Position numbers and translations under genes: made by a program. DNA of 64,000 bases from Selaginella moellendorffii (taxonomy: Eukaryota; Streptophyta; Lycopodiopsida; Selaginellales; Selaginellaceae). Under the pieces are notes generated by a model that had not been told where the DNA came from, ran no database searches, and worked only from the letters and a program-made list of their open reading frames with translations. This document shows, one piece after another, positions 23,082 to 35,059 of this stretch. The stretch lies in assembly GCF_000143415.4 (NCBI RefSeq), contig NW_003314372.1, forward strand, positions 433,676 through 497,675. The letters are read 5' to 3'. Numbering within the stretch: position 1 is the first letter of the stretch; each line of letters begins with the position of its first letter.

Positions 23082-25240
23082 ATGGCGCCCAGTGCTGCAC
23101 TGATATTATTGGGATTTCTCACAGCGATCCAAGTCGCGATGTCAAGAATTGATGGATACAGTCTTAAGGACGCCCAGGCACTCGTTGCATTTAGAGCCAC
23201 AGTCTGGTATGATCCACTTAATATTTTCGCCAGCTGGCATGTCACCGGCGTAGTAGGCGAGCATGCCTGTAACTTCAAGGGCGTTGAATGCGATAGAAAC
23301 CTCTACAGAATCAAGTACGTGGATATTTCGGGGTGCCAGCTGCGAGGAATTGTGCCTGCAGTTCTTGGCAACATAACACTCGCTTGGGGATTCAACCTTA
23401 GTAACAATGAGTTTATGGGGCCTATTCCCAGAGGCTTTGGCAGAATGCCAAATCTCAAGTATCTTGATCTCAGCAACAACTTGCTTACTGGTAAGAGCAT
23501 TTGCAACACGCTGATCTAACGATTTCCTGGCAGGAGGCATGCCTCCCGATGTTGGTAGGCTGCGTTACGTAGGGTATTACAGCCTCGCAAATAACCTCCT
23601 CAGTGGCTCGCTCGGCTGGCTCAACATAACCTGGTTAAATCACCTCGACCTTTCGGGCAACAGTTTTAGGGGATCCATTCCGGTTACCTACTGTGCGTTG
23701 CTGAAAAACATTAGTTATTTAAACTTGGCAGAAAACAAGCTCGTCAGTCGGATACCTGAAAACATTGGATACTTACCAAACCTTCGCTGGCTCGACCTTT
23801 CAGACAATAAACTCACCGGCAACATTCCTTACTCCCTCACCATAGCAACACAAATCAAGAAGCTAAGGCTCATGAACAACTCACTTTCTGGTAAAGTCCC
23901 AGACACGCAAACCATGCGATTGTTTGCCATGACGGCGTTTTTCCCCGGGAATGATGGACTTTGCGGATCAGTACTGGGTAAAGAGTGTAGTCCTTCGGGC
24001 TTGTGGAAGAAAATTGTGATGGGTATCTTTCTTCCAGCTCTCATACTTTCGGTGCTTACAGGAATCTTGCACGTCGTGAAACCTCCGGACGAGTATTCGC
24101 TGCGAACCATCAGGAGGATCACTGATAATTTTAACAACAACAAGATTCTCAGCGTGGGAGGCTTGTGGACAATTTACAAGGGAGTCTTTTTCAATGGTAA
24201 GACAGTGGCTGTTAAGAGGGTCCGTCCAGAGTATTATAACGGAGAGGGGAAACTTTTTGAAGAGGAACGCAAGTTCCTCAAGGCCATGAGTCATCCCAAC
24301 ATTGTTAAGTACCTTGGAGCGTGCTCTACCCCGAAGCTCAAGGTTTTGGTATACGAGCATATGTCCAATGGAAGCTTGGACATGCACCTACACAAGGAAA
24401 GAGCAGGCATTTCCAGCTTGTCATGGAGTTCGAGAATGGATATTGCTGCTGGAGTAGCTCAGGGATTAGCGTACTTGCATGGGGAGTGGAAAGAACCTCA
24501 AATGCATTGCGATCTCAATGGCAGCAGTGTTTTGCTCGATGACAAGTTCAACGCACGCATTGCTGATATCCGCTCAAAGAACGCCAGCAAACATTTCACT
24601 AGCCTAGAGACCAACATTGGAAGGTCAACCGGATATCATCCTCCGGGTGAAAAATGTGATTTCTTTTTTATGACTTGTTTCTCACTTATAATTTTGGCCG
24701 TGCATTTCAAGGGTGGAGCAGAGTATTCGATAACAAATGAGCCTACCCCGGAAGGCGAAGTTTTCAGCTTTGGAACTTTGCTTATGGAGCTCTTGACAGG
24801 AACAGAAGCGGCTGGTCCAGTGAAAAATGGTGTGAAAGGAGGGCTTCAAGGAATCATGGACAGAGCATTTCCCGATAATCTCCAGTGTGTGCTCGACCCA
24901 GCGATACTAAATGGCGCGTCCCATGATCAAATTGTCCTGTGTACTAAAATTGCATTAGATTGCACAAGGACAAATCCTGAAGAACGACCCAAGATGGAGC
25001 ATATTCTTGGCATGTTTGAGCAAGCATATTCTACCGGCCCAGCGTAAGCTTTTCTTTTAGTTTTTCCGCTCTTATAGTTATTCGTAGTACAGGCCTATGC
25101 AATCTACGGCTTCATCGCTGCTCAAATCCACTGAGACATCGAGGCTGCTTGGATGGCCAACTGTTTGGAGCAGCCTCACAAAAAATTTGCTTGGAATCAA
25201 GCCTATTTTGCCTTCGCTCAACCAGGTACGGATACCTTGA
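23082..25240 (+). CDS. LRR receptor-like protein with pseudokinase domain (copy 2)
   Basis: Four exons, 23082-23490, 23534-24646, 24722-25043 and 25093-25240, give 663 aa; the introns are 43, 75 and 49 bp. The 75-bp intron is itself in frame without a stop, but the splice sites and alignment with copy 1 argue that it is removed. Domain order matches copy 1: signal peptide, LRR cap (HACNFKGVEC), LRRs, membrane segment near 297-318, then kinase fold. The lysine in AVKR is near 364 and the Asp in HCD near 463. Inactivating differences are SVGGLWTIYKG in the nucleotide loop, HCDLNGSSVLL in the catalytic loop and ADIR in place of DFG. It arose by tandem duplication with copy 1 and both coding regions are open. 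An inhibitory or adaptor role is inference. Confidence 0.86.
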
Positions 25241-27554
25241 AATCCGTGCAATGAAAAGCTACCTTGTAAAGTTGCTCATTTCAGCAAGACTGAGAAGATT
25301 TCTGCTTTCTGATGCTTTATCCTTTTATCTTTTCGCTAGATAGACTGTGAAAGAAAGGCTAGTCATGATTAGGAGCAATTTAAAGTAGAAGATAGCAAAC
25401 TTAAGGTGGCACCTAAACTCTAGACAGTGCCTCAAGCCAGATCACACCAAGGCTATAGCTGCCTATATTTTAATCGCTTCCGTTTTAGAAAATGTTATTT
25501 GTGGCTTGTGAGTGGCAAGAGGTTGTTATAGCTGTCTATGGTACCCTTAGCCTGCTAAAAAACCCTCAAGCGCGGATGCCAAATGCATAATGGCTTTGGA
25601 ACAAAAAGTAATACTCTGAGTGTGCTGCTCCACGCAAAAACCAAGATTTGGAGTCCAAAACTGTCATGAATCAATGAGACATATCTGATGATGCTCAATT
25701 CTGGGTTGTCATGAAAGAAATGAGTCTGGAAGCGAGTAAATGCCACTCCAACCAAATCGATCTTATACCGAGCATCCACTGCCAGTGCCTCGTTTTTGTT
25801 TGGCTCAACCAGGGTGCCCATTGCAGTCTTTGCATCCTTCTTGCTCACCTCCTTCCTGAGTCGTGAAATGTTCGAGTTGATGTTTTCATGCGGGTTATAT
25901 CTTCTAAGAGAGCAGTGGTGTCGAGAGCAGCTCCAATGAGGGCCAAGGATTGTGGGGCTGCAACAAGCAAGGGAAGGAGGCTGTGGTGACTATGACAGTG
26001 ACTAGAGGTGTATGCAGATTTTTCCTGTATATGAGTGTCTTAGGAGCTTTTTTTGTGGCAGACAGATGGAGAGGATATTGGGCAAGAAGGACATCTGAAT
26101 ATTGGGTTAAGGTGCTATTTTTATGTTGGAGGAAGTTGGTCCTTGTATTTTATTCCAGGGTTTTGGTTCCACAACAAAATTTTGAAATGTTACAAGATGT
26201 GTTCTGATTTTACACCGGAGTTTAACGGCATACAGGCTGATATGAACAATACCTGGTGGGAGCACTGGGCGTTCATGGCACAACACGGTATGTTAACTTT
26301 TATGTCTTTCTTTAGGTATGACATGCAGCACATTGAAAGATTGTGAAAGGAGTTCTATGAAAAAGTGATGTGGCTCTACTTGTGTTCTACTCCAGTCCAT
26401 GGAGAAAAGGAATATTTCAACCCAAGAAACAGGATTCATATTCATTACTTGCATGCAGTACTCATTCACAAATTGCAGCACTGAACTTTCCAATGGGTGG
26501 ATTGCCGGAACCTCCACAAAACATGTTTCTGCAACCATGGGCCAGGCTTTCTGTCCAGTTACCAACCTGAAAATTCATTTAGACCAGCCGAACAAATACC
26601 ACCTTTAATTCCACCTCCAAGAATGCAATATTACCCTTTTGATCTACAGAATCATTTGTCCCTTGGCAACATAAAATCTATCCTCCGGGATCTCGAAAGA
26701 GTTAGAGACAAGGCTTTCTACCTGAATTCAGATGCAAGAACACCTTTGGAGCAGCGGTATGAGATGCATCTTAACCTCGTGCTACATAGTAGATGCCCAG
26801 AAACAGCCTGTGGCAGCACATGTGCTCAGCATCCTCCATCGCAATGATGTTGAGCAAGAGCCAGGTGCTCAGCTATTGTATGCCTTGTAATTCCCATGAA
26901 AAACATAGCACAATCCCAGAAAAAAAAAAAAGAAAAAAAGAAACACGTCAACCATGTAATATAGCACAATCAACCAGTAAAAGGAACATTTGTAACCCCT
27001 AATACCCTAACAGATAGCTATACCAGTAGAGGGATGTGGATTCAACTTACATCTCAGACTACTTCCTTCTTAGCAGTGGCATCTTGCCAATACCTCCTTG
27101 TCTCTTGAGGCATGGCAGATTGATTGGGATCGGAGCTGACAATTGCATGATCTTGATAGCCTCTCCAAGAGTTATCCTAGGCACTAAAAAATCTCTAGCA
27201 CTACTGCAAAACTCTTCAGCATTCTTGTGTTGGCCCGAAAGGCCATAGCTAGTTGTGGCTAAGAGTGGTGATAGTCCTTCCTTTGCCGCACCTCCATTTG
27301 CACCTAGGTGGATAAACCAGCCATCAAGTTCTCAGCTACCGTCTGTGGCTCTTACCAGGTGTTGGAGTTTGTGCTATGTTGGTGGCTGGCTAGGAGTCAC
27401 CTTCCTTCTGAGGACTGTCATTCAAATCTTGCAGCTCAATAATGCTACTCTCCCCAACTGATAATTGGGCTTGTGGATCGACCTGAAGGTGTATTATGAA
27501 GTAATATCAGGGAAAAAACAAGGGAGACAAGAACTCACATTCACAGTGACACAA
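25241..27554. other. intergenic DNA with weak coding-like fragments
   Basis: Two stretches look coding but could not be assembled or assigned. A minus-strand frame at 25848-25555 includes [20 protein letters not shown] and DNPEL, and a plus-strand frame at 26497-26847 includes LGNIKSILRDLERVRDKAFY. Both lack clear start and splice context and may be decayed exons. An A-rich tract lies at about 26920-26941. No transposon ends are evident. Confidence 0.3.
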
Positions 27555-27629
27555 ACCACAGAAATATTCCAAGAATATTTCCATGGCCTAGGAAATTTAA
27601 GATTGGAATGCCTTAAGGGTTAAGAGGTT
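27555..27629 (+). repeat. dispersed fragment shared with 41489-41562
   Basis: The segment around AATATTCC...TTCCATGGCCT...CCTTAAGGGTT is repeated at 41489-41562 with moderate divergence. It sits just before an LTR here and just before a gypsy fragment there, so it is probably the end of another gypsy LTR. Confidence 0.5.
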
Positions 27630-27845
27630 AGCCTATGTTCAACATCGGTCAAAAGGAGGCTCAAAGGTATATTAAGGCATGTTAGGGTAAGGAACTTAAT
27701 TTACCCTAAGGCTCACAATGGAGTGGCAGCGCAGTGGAGCTTTTGAGGTAGCTCAGGAGTGGTTAGGTGGTGAGGAACCTTAAGAGGTAGTGTAGTGTAG
27801 TTTAGGGAGACTAGATCTTTGTCTTTTTTGTGATAGATCATAACA
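27630..27845 (+). mobile_element. gypsy LTR (family IV), left copy
   Basis: It matches about 33618-33830 (GGAGGCTCAAAGGTATATTA and following). It ends ATAACA at 27845 and is followed at 27846 by TTGGTATTAAAGG, a degenerate tRNA-Met primer site. The left boundary is blurred. It is the 5' LTR of the decayed polyprotein element that follows. Confidence 0.65.
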
Positions 27846-30800
27846 TTGGTATTAAAGGAGTTGGTTGTGATGGCTGACCATTGTTGATAGTGGTGCTGAT
27901 GATGGTGCTAATGGAGTTCCAAAGATTTGGACCATTCAAGATGTTCTTTATGAGTTGTGAGCCCTTAATCAAAATTAGTAAAAGATGCAAGACAAAAAGC
28001 ATGGCATGATGCATACTATGCATGAATGTGTTGAGGCACTCAAGGCTAGGCGTGGTGGTGCTCCAAGTAAGCCTTCCTTTGTAGATTGGCTCAAGATTCC
28101 AACCTTTTCCAGTGATGGTGGTGTGGATGAGTGTTTTGCTTGGCTAGCCAATGTGAAGATCTTGACAGCTAGATGAACTCCAAATGCAGAGGCTTTAGTG
28201 GTTATTCTAATGGTTTTATGTGATGCAGGTCTTTAGTGGTGGAATTGGTTTGAGGAGAGTCTTGTGTTGCGGATAAGAAACCACTAGTGTTTACCATAGA
28301 TGAATTTGAGGCTGCTTTTCATTTACATTTTGCCCCTCACTATGACATGGAGAATGCTTACACAGAACTTTGAAATTTTCAGCAAGGGAAATGGCATTCG
28401 GAGACTATATTGAGAAGCTTACTCACTTGATTAGCTGTGTTCCAATGAAAGATCTAAATCAGAAAAAGTCCTACTTCATTGATAGCCTTCATAATGAGAG
28501 CATGCAACAAGACTTGCATCATTCTTAGCCTACAAAGAGTTTGGAGGAGCTCTTTGATATAGCTCGTCTACTTGACAATGACAAGCACAAATCTCACAAG
28601 TGTTTGAGGAGTCCTTCTATCGAGAATTGTCATGATGATCTCCGTGGACACAAGGATGGGAATAAGCACCACAAACTAAAGTCTATGGTGGCAACTTTGA
28701 ATACAAGAAGTAGAAGTTTTTTATAAAGAATTATAGATAGGGTTGTCATCATTGCAGCGAGTTCAGACACTACAAGGCTGATTATCCAAAGATGAAGAAC
28801 AAACAACAGGGCAAGAAGAATGGCCAATCTTCTACTGATGGTAAGTCAGATACTAAAAAATTGCAAACTTTTTAGCATGAGGAAGATGGGGACAATCGTT
28901 CCGGTCGGAGGAAGAGGCTTTTGATTGTTGCTTATCGACTTAACTGTGTGTGGAACAAGATGGAGCTTGAGGACACTTGTGAATCAGCTTTAATGCTGAA
29001 GGGCATGTTCCATGGTAGTCTAGTTCAGATTTTATTGGATAGTGGGAGCAATGACAACTTTGTTTCAACAAAGTTTGTTACGAAGCATGGCCTAGTGACA
29101 CGAAGAGTTCTTCCATACATAATGGAAGGTGTAGTTACTTTTGCTCAACATTTCAATGCTTGTGTAGAGGGGTTGGAAGTGTTGGTTGGCAAAACCACAC
29201 TTGTGGAGTCCTTTTATCTTGCAAATATCCATTGTGTGGATGTCATTCTTGGGATGTCATAGTTGGTGAAGGTGAATCCAGAGATAAAATGGAGTATTAA
29301 GGGTGTCTTGTTGGAGTATAATGGCATTAAAAGATGTGTGGTTTGGAGAGGGAGTTCAACCTCCAATTGTTATGCGCTCTGCTACATCTTTGAAGAGGGC
29401 TTGGCATAGTGGAAAAGAACTTTTGAATTACTTACTGTTTATTTGTGACTTGGGGGACTAAGGCACGAAGCAGTAGTACAGGATGTACTCAATGAGTTTT
29501 TTTGATGTTTTTCCATCTAAACTTCCTCATAGGTTGCCTCCATTACAAGGTGTGGAGCATGGGATTACGTTAGAGATGGGGACACAATTAGTTTACGAGC
29601 ATCCATTTCGGTTAAGTTATGTGAAGGAGCAAGAAGTTCAATAACAAGTTAAGGAGTTACTTGAGTTCAGATTTATTCAGCCAAATAAATCTCCATTTGG
29701 TGTTCCAGTCTTACTTGTGAAGAAGAAGGACAGTGAAGGATGTGTATTGACTACTATGCCTTGAACAAGAAGACAGTGAAGGATAAAATACTGATGTTGC
29801 GGGTGGATGATATTTTAGACAAGCTTGGTGAAGCACAAGTGTTTACCAAGATTGATTTGACGAATGCACTAGCCACATTAACTCAGTTAATGACAGAGGT
29901 ATTTGGGCGTTATCTTCATGAGTTTGTAGAAATTTTCTTATATGATATTCTTGTTTTCAGCAAGAATATGGAGCATAAGATGCATTTGCACAAGGTTCTT
30001 TTGTCACTATGTGACAACAAACTTTATGCAAAAAAGAGCAAATGTGAGTTTGCAAAATCAAAGGTGGAATATTTAGGCTATATTGTGATATCTAAGTGTG
30101 TCAAGACACATCCTAGAAAGGTGGTTGTGGTGGAGAATTGGCCTACACCATTTTTAATGGCCAAGTTATGTAGCTTCCTTAGTATAGCTAGTTACTACTG
30201 ATTTTCCAGTATAAATTTGTGTAGGTGGCTATTCCTTTGACATGGTTATTACACAAAAACATGCCATTCGAGTGGAAGAAGCCACAAGAGGAGAGTTTTG
30301 TGGTGTTGAAATGGTTATCGAGTGAAGCTCTAGTGCTTTGCATTATTGATCCATCAAAACCTTACAAAGTGACATGTAATGCGAATGGTTAAGCATTAGG
30401 AGGAGTTCTCATGCAAGAGGGACAGTCTATTGCATATAAGAGTCAAACTTTGAATCTTGCAGAGCAATGTTATTCCACATATAAGCAAGAGTTACTCTCC
30501 ATTGTTCATGCTTTGTAGACGTGGTGGCACTATTTTTATGGTGCAATGTTTATGGTGTTGATGGATCACAAACCTCTTATGTATCTTTTCATACAGAAGG
30601 AGTTGAACACTAGGCAAGCTCGTTGGATGGTCAAACTCATGGAGTTTGGGGAGATTCCTATTGAGTATTGTCCAGGAAAATTGAATGTGGTGGCAGATGC
30701 TTTATCTCGTATTTGTCATATACCGGCATTATAAACATGATTTTGTCATCATTTGTGTAAAGTGGTCAGTGAGTTTGGGTAGGTGGTTGAGTAGGCTCAA

Positions 30801-31800
30801 ACTCAAGATGCTAAGGTGGCCTCTTTGCGAGAACAAATAGAAGCACCTTTCTCATTGATGGATGGGATTCTTTACTACAATGGCCGTGTCTACTTGCCAT
30901 GAGTGGATAAGTTAATTACTCAAGTTTTATTCCACTATCATGATCATCTAGAGGTCTGTCATTTTGGGGGAAAGAAGACATATGAGTTGATTAAGCACAA
31001 TATTTATTGGAGGAATATGAAGGCTAATATCCTTGAGTATTGTAAATCATATGAGCTCTACTGGTGAGTAAAGGTGCCATGGGAGAAGCTGTAGGGACTT
31101 TTGCAACCTTTACCTATTCCTCAGAGCCTTTATTTGCCATGCACACAGAGGCAAAAGTAGCAAGTATGGGTCATAGTGGATTGGTTGACGAAATATGTGT
31201 AGTTGTTGGCTCTTTGGAAGACTGTCACTGCCCCAGACTTGGTTGTGGTCTACTTGAAGAAGGTTTTTTCTGATTTTGGTTTGCTAGAGGACAAGATTCA
31301 AAGTTCATAAGTGGATTTTAAAAGAGCTTTGCAAAGGCCATGCAAGTGACTTTCAAACTCTCGAGTGGAGATCATCCTTAGATAGATGGGCAAACCAAAC
31401 ATGTGAATCAGGTGGTGAAGGATATGTTACGTTATAGTGTTGGTCAAAGGCAAGGGCAGTGGGATCTATATCTTTTGTTGGTGCAATTTACTTACAACAA
31501 TAGCCAATATAGTGGAACCAAGCTAAATCCTTACTTTGCCATGTTTAAAAGGCATCCCCAAATAGTGGTGGAGTTGAGATTGCATTTGAGTAAGGATGTT
31601 CAAGGTAAACTTGATTCCGAGGTGACTGCTCTAGCCACAGAACTTGATAAGATTCTAGTGGTGTGCAAACTAAATTTGCAGACAGCTTATGATAGAGCAG
31701 AGAAGTTTGCTAATAAGCATCGCCAATTTTGGGAATATAAGTTGGGGATCTTGTCCTTGTGTAAATGATCTTTTGTCAATTGAGCAGTAGAAAACCTTGG

Positions 31801-33271
31801 TGTAAGTGATTAATTTTTCCATTCTACTTTAATCACTTAACCACACTTCAGACCACTTGGAGGGGTCTCATTCACAACTTCCATAAGTCCAATTCAAGAC
31901 CTAGGGTTTGCTAGCCCCGAAAATGGCATCCATGCCACTCAACCTTTGCACTTGGTCCAAGTGCTCCATATGTCCAATCTCATGATCGACACCACCAACA
32001 TATCAGCCTATTATGCTAAGGCCATGCCCATTCACCTTTGCCGCATTGGTGGTCTAACACCACCTACATCACAGTCCTGTCTCTCCAAGATTGGGCCAAC
32101 CGTCCATGAGTGGTCATCCCAGATCCACTCCTTAGCATCCCTAGGATGCTTACAGACATAGGGAATAAATAGCCTTCCCCAATATCCCTTTTTTGGTCCC
32201 CACCAAGTCTTTTTTTGTCCATGGCCGTGTTTGCCAACACTACCACTGGATCAAGGCCCACAGGCCTAACCACTAAGTTCCACTATCCTCTAAGACTTCC
32301 TCATCATGTGACTGTATCCTTAGTCACTACACTAGAGGATTGCTCCTCTTTTTTTCCATAGTCTGGGACTTTGGGACAACATTTTAGAACACCATAGCCC
32401 TACGCGAGCCTCATGGGTATTCTCCCCACCTTCTACTTTTGGGTGCTCTAGCCATGGGCCTAATTAGAGCGAGGTTCCATTGAGCCACACCAAGTATCCA
32501 AGTAGGTACCCACACTTAGATTAGGAGCATTAACCATTTGATCTCCTAGGGGAACTAGAGCCAGCTCTTGAGCACTTCACCAAACTACCCCACTTGTCAG
32601 TCCGTATTCACTCTAGCCTTGGACTTCCCAGTGGTTATCTCATCACCCAACACTTGGGTATAGCCTTCCTGGGCCAAACTAACCTTTTCTGGCCAAACTG
32701 GCTCCACTGAGGTCCAACCCCCACACTCTCCCTACTTTTGGAACTCTCTGCAGCCCCCCCTCCCCTGGGGCATGATTGCTTTGGGCTTTCACCCAATAGC
32801 TTGTATTAGTATTCGGACTCAGACTCGGATTCGGTCTTGGTCTCAGTTTCGGACTCGAACTCTATCTCAAACTCGAATTCAGTGTTGCTCTCAATTTTGG
32901 ATTCAAACTCCATCTCAGACTCCATCTCAGGTCCATCTCAGACTTCATCTCGAGTGCATCTCAGACTCCATCTTGGGTCCATCTCGGACTCCGTCTTGGG
33001 TCCATCTCAGACTTTGTCTCAGGTCCATCTCAAACTCCGTCTCAGGTCCATCTCAAACTCCATCTTGGGTCCATCTTGGACTCCATCTCAAACTTCATCT
33101 TGGGTCCATCTCGAATTCCATCTCGCGTCCATCTCGGACTCCGTCTCGGGTCCATCTCGGGTCCATCTCGAACTCCATCTCAAACTCCATCTTAGGTCCA
33201 TCTCGGACTCCATCTCAGACTCCTTCCATATGTCATGTATTAGTCCTTTTATGTCCCTTTTTTAAAGACTC
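31801..33271 (-). mobile_element. inverted family I LTR inside the gypsy element, right end in gap
   Basis: It starts TGTAAGTGATTAATTTTTCC at 31801, contains the conserved module (32733-32800) and an inverted GAGTCC array (32815-33235), and runs into the run of N. The pentamer before it is CTTGG. Integrase C-terminal coding resumes just after the gap, so the insertion split the integrase gene and its far end, with a second CTTGG, should lie in the gap. Confidence 0.82.
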
Positions 33272-33371
33272 NNNNNNNNNNNNNNNNNNNNNNNNNNNNN
33301 NNNNNNNNNNNNNNNNNNNNNNNNNNNNNNNNNNNNNNNNNNNNNNNNNNNNNNNNNNNNNNNNNNNNNNN
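33272..33371. other. 100-base assembly gap
   Basis: Exactly 100 N characters, a conventional length for a gap of unknown size. It coincides with the end of a repeat-rich LTR, a typical place for assemblies to fail. Confidence 0.99.
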
Positions 33372-33589
33372 GTAAAGTAGCTTATCAGGTGCAACTGCCA
33401 ACTGGGGTGAGAATTTATTTAGTATTGTATGTCAGCTAGTTGAAAGGTATACTATCTTAGAGTGAAAGGTGTAATGCCTCCTTGATGTATATGGCTATGG
33501 AAGATGGACTAGGACCTTGAGCAAGGTTCCTGAGAAAGTGTGATCACCAGTACAATTCATCCTTATGACAAGGACTTTGTTGGGGGGGA

Positions 33590-33859
33590 AGAATTATTAG
33601 ACACCAATTTTGATCATGTGGTCAATATGGGTCAAAGGGAGGCTCAAAGGTATATTAAGGCATGTTAGGGTAAGGGACTTAACTGACCTTAGGGCTTATA
33701 ATGCAGCGGTGGCAATGAAGCTTTTGAGGTAATTCGGGGGTGGTTGAGTGGTGAGGAACCTCAAGAGGTGGTATAGCATGGTCTAGGAAGACAAGATCTT
33801 TGTCTACCAGATCATAATAGCCTAGGGTTTGCTTTTTATTTGTTCCATTGGTATCAAAG
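33590..33859 (+). mobile_element. gypsy LTR (family IV), right copy
   Basis: It is preceded by a purine tract (TTGGGGGGGAAGAA, near 33577), matches the left copy, and ends TTTGTTCCA. Unexpectedly it is followed by TTGGTATCAAAG, another primer site, so a second element or a tandem LTR-sharing copy begins here. That copy is cut at 33908 by a family I insertion. Confidence 0.6.
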
Positions 33860-33907
33860 TAGTATATTTTATTAGAAATGGTGGAGGAATTGGATATACA
33901 TCATGAT

Positions 33908-35059
33908 TATAAGCAACTAAATTTTTCATTCTACTTTAGTCACTTTACCACACCTTTGACCACTTTGAGAAGTCTTATTCACAACTTCTATAGATCCTCA
34001 TCCCAATTTGAGGTATTTGCTAAGCCCTCAAAAGTGAATTTAAAGCCACACCAATTTTGTATTTAGTCCAAGTTCTCCATCTATCCAAGTCCCACCTTAG
34101 ACACCCAAAGGTACCACCAACATCCCATAGTTTTACTCTAAGGTTATATATATTCTCACTATTTTATTAGTAGTCCAATACGATCCTGTCTTTCCAAAAC
34201 TAGACCATCCATCATGAGTGGTATGGCGACTCCTTAGCCTTTTCAGAATGCCCCAAGATATAAAGGAACACCATCCCTTAATATCCTTTCTTCGATCCCC
34301 ACCAAATCCCTCTATATCCACAGTAATGCTTGCCAAAACCACCATTTAGTTAGGGCCTGAAAGCCTTCACTAAGTGCCACTAACCTTTGGGACTTCCTTA
34401 CCATGTAACCACTCCTCTTCCTTTCCACCATTAGGGACTTTAGGATGACATTTCAAAACACTTCACCCAATGTAAGCCTTGTAAGTACTCTCCCCACCTT
34501 TTGCCACTAGGGTTCCCCAGCCATGTGGCTAGAGTAAGGTTCTGGACTCAATCTTGAATTTGGTCTTGGACTCGATCTCGGACCCAATCTCAAACCCATC
34601 TTGGACCTAGTTTTGGACTCCATCTTAGACTCCATCTTGAAATGCATCTTGGACTCCATCTCAAACTCCATTTCAGACCCGTCTTAGACACCATCTTGAA
34701 TCCATTTCAGACCCAATCTTAGACACCATCTTGAATCCATTTTGGGCCCAATCTTGACACTTTCACATATCATAACACTTAGTCATTCTTTTATCCTAGA
34801 ATCCCTTAGGGTTTATCCCTTTTCTTGAGACTCTTTTACTAATTGTAAAAGAGTAAACTAATTTATTAAACTAAACTCTTTCACTAATTGCTTTATGCTC
34901 ATTTCTCAAGAACTTCTTTAGGAGTTCCACTTTCACTCTTGACTTCCCGAGTTGGAGCTTTTAGTCTAAATGTGTTATGCTTGTTGGACTTCCACCTTGG
35001 CCACTAGTATACAAATCACCTTTGGCTCACTTTTAAACTTTAGGGATTTGTTTCTTAGA
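33908..35059 (-). mobile_element. inverted family I LTR (3' LTR of minus-strand element)
   Basis: It begins TATAAGCAACTAAATTTTTC and ends near TTTCTTAGA, an altered form of GTCTCACA, followed by the reverse complement of the internal 3' end (CCACCACCCATAGAC). It is more diverged than the other copies. The array at 34545-34760 is short. Confidence 0.75.

Larger units (their letters stand above)
27846..33590 (+). pseudogene. decayed Ty3/gypsy polyprotein element (chromovirus-like order)
   Basis: The order is gag, protease, reverse transcriptase, RNase H, integrase, as in Ty3/gypsy. Gag-like sequence lies at 27985-28870 with a broken zinc knuckle near 28741-28790 (last Cys replaced by Tyr). The protease at 28921-29262 has LLDSGSNDNF. 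RT fragments at 29570-30201 have lost part of the fingers-palm region, and the YDD box is shortened to LYDILVFS. RNase H lies at 30330-30734 with stops. The integrase zinc domain and core lie at 30930-31768 with several stops, and its C-terminal strand segment resumes after the gap at 33375-33455. A family I LTR (31801) interrupts it. Multiple lesions make it non-functional. Confidence 0.85.

Noticed and set aside
24647-24721. Treating the in-frame 75-bp segment of the second receptor as coding
   Set aside because: It has GT-AG ends at the same position as a stop-interrupting intron in the paralogue, and its translation is hydrophobic and unlike the kinase fold.
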